NCBI GenBank assembly: GCA_024278015.1
Contig: JAJRUC010000327.1
Coordinates: 1 to 6,563, forward strand
Reading direction: 5' to 3'
Source: Chloroflexota bacterium
GTDB taxonomy: Bacteria > Chloroflexota > Anaerolineae > 4572-78
Length of the DNA stretch: 6,563 nucleotides
Part shown: in pieces, positions 5,864 to 6,563 of the stretch
How positions within the stretch are numbered: position 1 is the stretch's first letter
Layout: each line of letters starts with the position of its first letter
Notes under the pieces: generated by a model
What the model saw: only the letters and a program-made list of their open reading frames with translations
Databases searched by the model: none
Told to the model about the DNA's origin: nothing
Position numbers and translations under genes: made by a program

Positions 5864-6340
5864 ATGTCAGACACAAACGGTGCAGACCGCAAACTGTGTA
5901 TCATTTGTTCAAAAGGCACATTGGATATGGCCTATCCCGGCCTGATTTTAGCCAACGCCGCCCTGATGGAGGGCATTGACGTCACGATGTTCTTCACCTT
6001 TTGGGGGCTGGATATGATTACCAAAAAGAAGATGACCAACTTGAAAGCCACCCCGCTCGGCAACCCATGTATGGGCATGCCCAACCTGCTGGGCGTATTG
6101 CCCGGCATGACCGCTATGGCCTCGGTTATGATGAAGAAAGAAATTGAAAAACTCGACTTCCCCCCCGTAGATGAGTTTCTGGAAATGATTTCTGATGCCG
6201 GGGGCAAAATGTACAGTTGCAAAATGTCAATGGATATGATGAAATTGACCAAAGACGATTTGTGTGAGCAAATTGATGAAGTAGTCGGGGCGATGGAATT
6301 CATGGAAATGAGCGAGGGCGCCCAGGTGTTGTTCATCTAA
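5864..6340 (+). CDS. DsrE/DsrF/DrsH-like family protein (DsrE2 type)
   Basis: A 158-residue protein of the DsrE2 branch, whose members bind sulfane sulfur as cysteine persulfide and move it between enzymes and carriers. The Rossmann-like N-terminal part reads 'LCIICSKGTLDMAYPGLILANAAL', then 'VTMFFTFWGLDMI'. The middle has the family-typical 'MPNLLGVLPGM' segment. Next comes 'MYSCKMSMDMM', in which Cys119 is the conserved, probably catalytic, cysteine. Cys12, Cys15, Cys69 and Cys134 are additional. The protein is strikingly Met-rich, with 21 of 158 residues. No clear transmembrane helix is visible, although residues 73-90 are hydrophobic and could pack against a membrane or partner. AAGGGAG lies 6-7 bases before the ATG. 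As the last gene of the cluster in the window, it plausibly hands sulfur to or from the DsrC-like carrier. Confidence 0.88.
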   Translation: MSDTNGADRKLCIICSKGTLDMAYPGLILANAALMEGIDVTMFFTFWGLDMITKKKMTNLKATPLGNPCMGMPNLLGVLPGMTAMASVMMKKEIEKLDFPPVDEFLEMISDAGGKMYSCKMSMDMMKLTKDDLCEQIDEVVGAMEFMEMSEGAQVLFI

Positions 6341-6457
6341 CTTGCGTTCAGTTTGAAGATAATATACTCAACCGCGTCATAAAATAACAGTAACTACTCA
6401 GGCATCAGAGATAAAGTTACCAATTAGAGCGGTTTTGCCATTTTTTCCCCCCCTCAA
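6341..6457. other. AT-rich spacer after the cluster, no gene
   Basis: No coding sequence and no convincing intrinsic terminator. A weak 6-bp inverted repeat, GTAACT (6390-6395) / AGTTAC (6415-6420), has a 19-nt loop and no adjacent T-run. A T6 stretch at 6441-6446 follows only a two-base-pair stem candidate. The stretch leads into the C/G-rich repeats. Confidence 0.6.
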
Positions 6458-6477
6458 TCCCCCCGTTGACGGGGGGA
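6458..6477. repeat. C6/G6 hairpin
   Basis: An 8-bp perfect stem (TCCCCCCG / CGGGGGGA) closes a TTGA loop. It is the first of three similar C/G hairpins and is related in form, not in core sequence, to the tandem units that follow. It may help to end transcription from the sulfur cluster, though no T-run follows on the plus strand. Confidence 0.7.
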
Positions 6478-6488
6478 AGTGTTACATT

Positions 6489-6563
6489 CTCCCCCCTTGC
6501 AAGGGGGAAAGTAAAACCCTCCCCCCTCCTTGCAAGGGGGAAAGTAAAATCCTCCCCCCTCAG
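6489..6563. repeat. 33-bp tandem repeat of C/G hairpins, cut by window end
   Basis: The 21-nt segment that begins CTTGCAAGGGGGAAAG occurs identically at 6496-6516 and 6529-6549, a period of 33 bp. Each copy follows a run of six Cs, and a third C-run begins at 6553. The first unit contains a perfect 16-nt palindrome, CCCCCTTGCAAGGGGG (6492-6507); in the second an inserted TC weakens the stem. Such C-run/G-run intergenic repeats are widespread in Chloroflexota and cyanobacteria. The array probably continues beyond the window. Confidence 0.8.

Noticed and set aside
6390..6446. Terminator for the sulfur operon
   Set aside because: The only inverted repeat has a 6-bp stem, a 19-nt loop and no adjacent T-run. 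The later T6 has no real stem before it.
6489..6563. Possible CRISPR array
   Set aside because: The 33-bp units are nearly identical throughout, with no unique spacers, so this is a tandem intergenic repeat and not repeat-spacer structure.

Overview
The window looks like a chromosomal segment of an uncultured or environmental bacterium, tentatively Chloroflexota (Anaerolineae-like). This placement is an inference from three things: the gene content, the moderately high GC, and the many short palindromic intergenic repeats of a kind common in that phylum and in cyanobacteria. Nothing in the sequence proves the taxonomy.

Left part (1-2225, minus strand): two housekeeping genes read leftward. 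panC (pantothenate synthetase, 2189-1350) is followed 19 bp later by an M3-family oligoendopeptidase (pepF-like, from 1330), which runs off the left edge of the window. A good promoter-like pair lies just upstream of panC. The two genes are probably co-transcribed, although their functions are not obviously linked.

Middle (2226-2696): a gene-free divergent intergenic region. It contains two different 28-nt palindromes, smaller hairpins, several copies of an ACATTA/TAATGT-type motif and a 9+9 bp inverted repeat around a TATAAT box. It appears to hold the control region for the genes to its right.

Right part (2697-6340, plus strand): a compact five-gene sulfur-metabolism cluster. It starts with a regulator that joins an excisionase/MerR-like DNA-binding domain to a PocR-type sensor domain. 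Then come a sulfide:quinone oxidoreductase (SQR)-like flavoprotein, a DUF1641 helical protein, a TusE/DsrC-like sulfur carrier with the penultimate cysteine, and a DsrE2-type (DsrE/DsrF/DrsH-like) persulfide-handling protein. A reasonable model is that the flavoprotein oxidises sulfide or polysulfide at the membrane, with DUF1641 as a structural or electron-transfer partner. The sulfane sulfur would then be passed as persulfide between the DsrE2 protein and the DsrC-like carrier, with expression set by the regulator in response to a sulfur or redox ligand. No dsrAB, hdr, sox or tusA gene is visible, so the final acceptor of the sulfur is unknown.

Right end (6341-6563): no gene. It holds an AT-rich spacer and then C/G-rich hairpin repeats, including a 33-bp tandem unit that is cut by the window edge.
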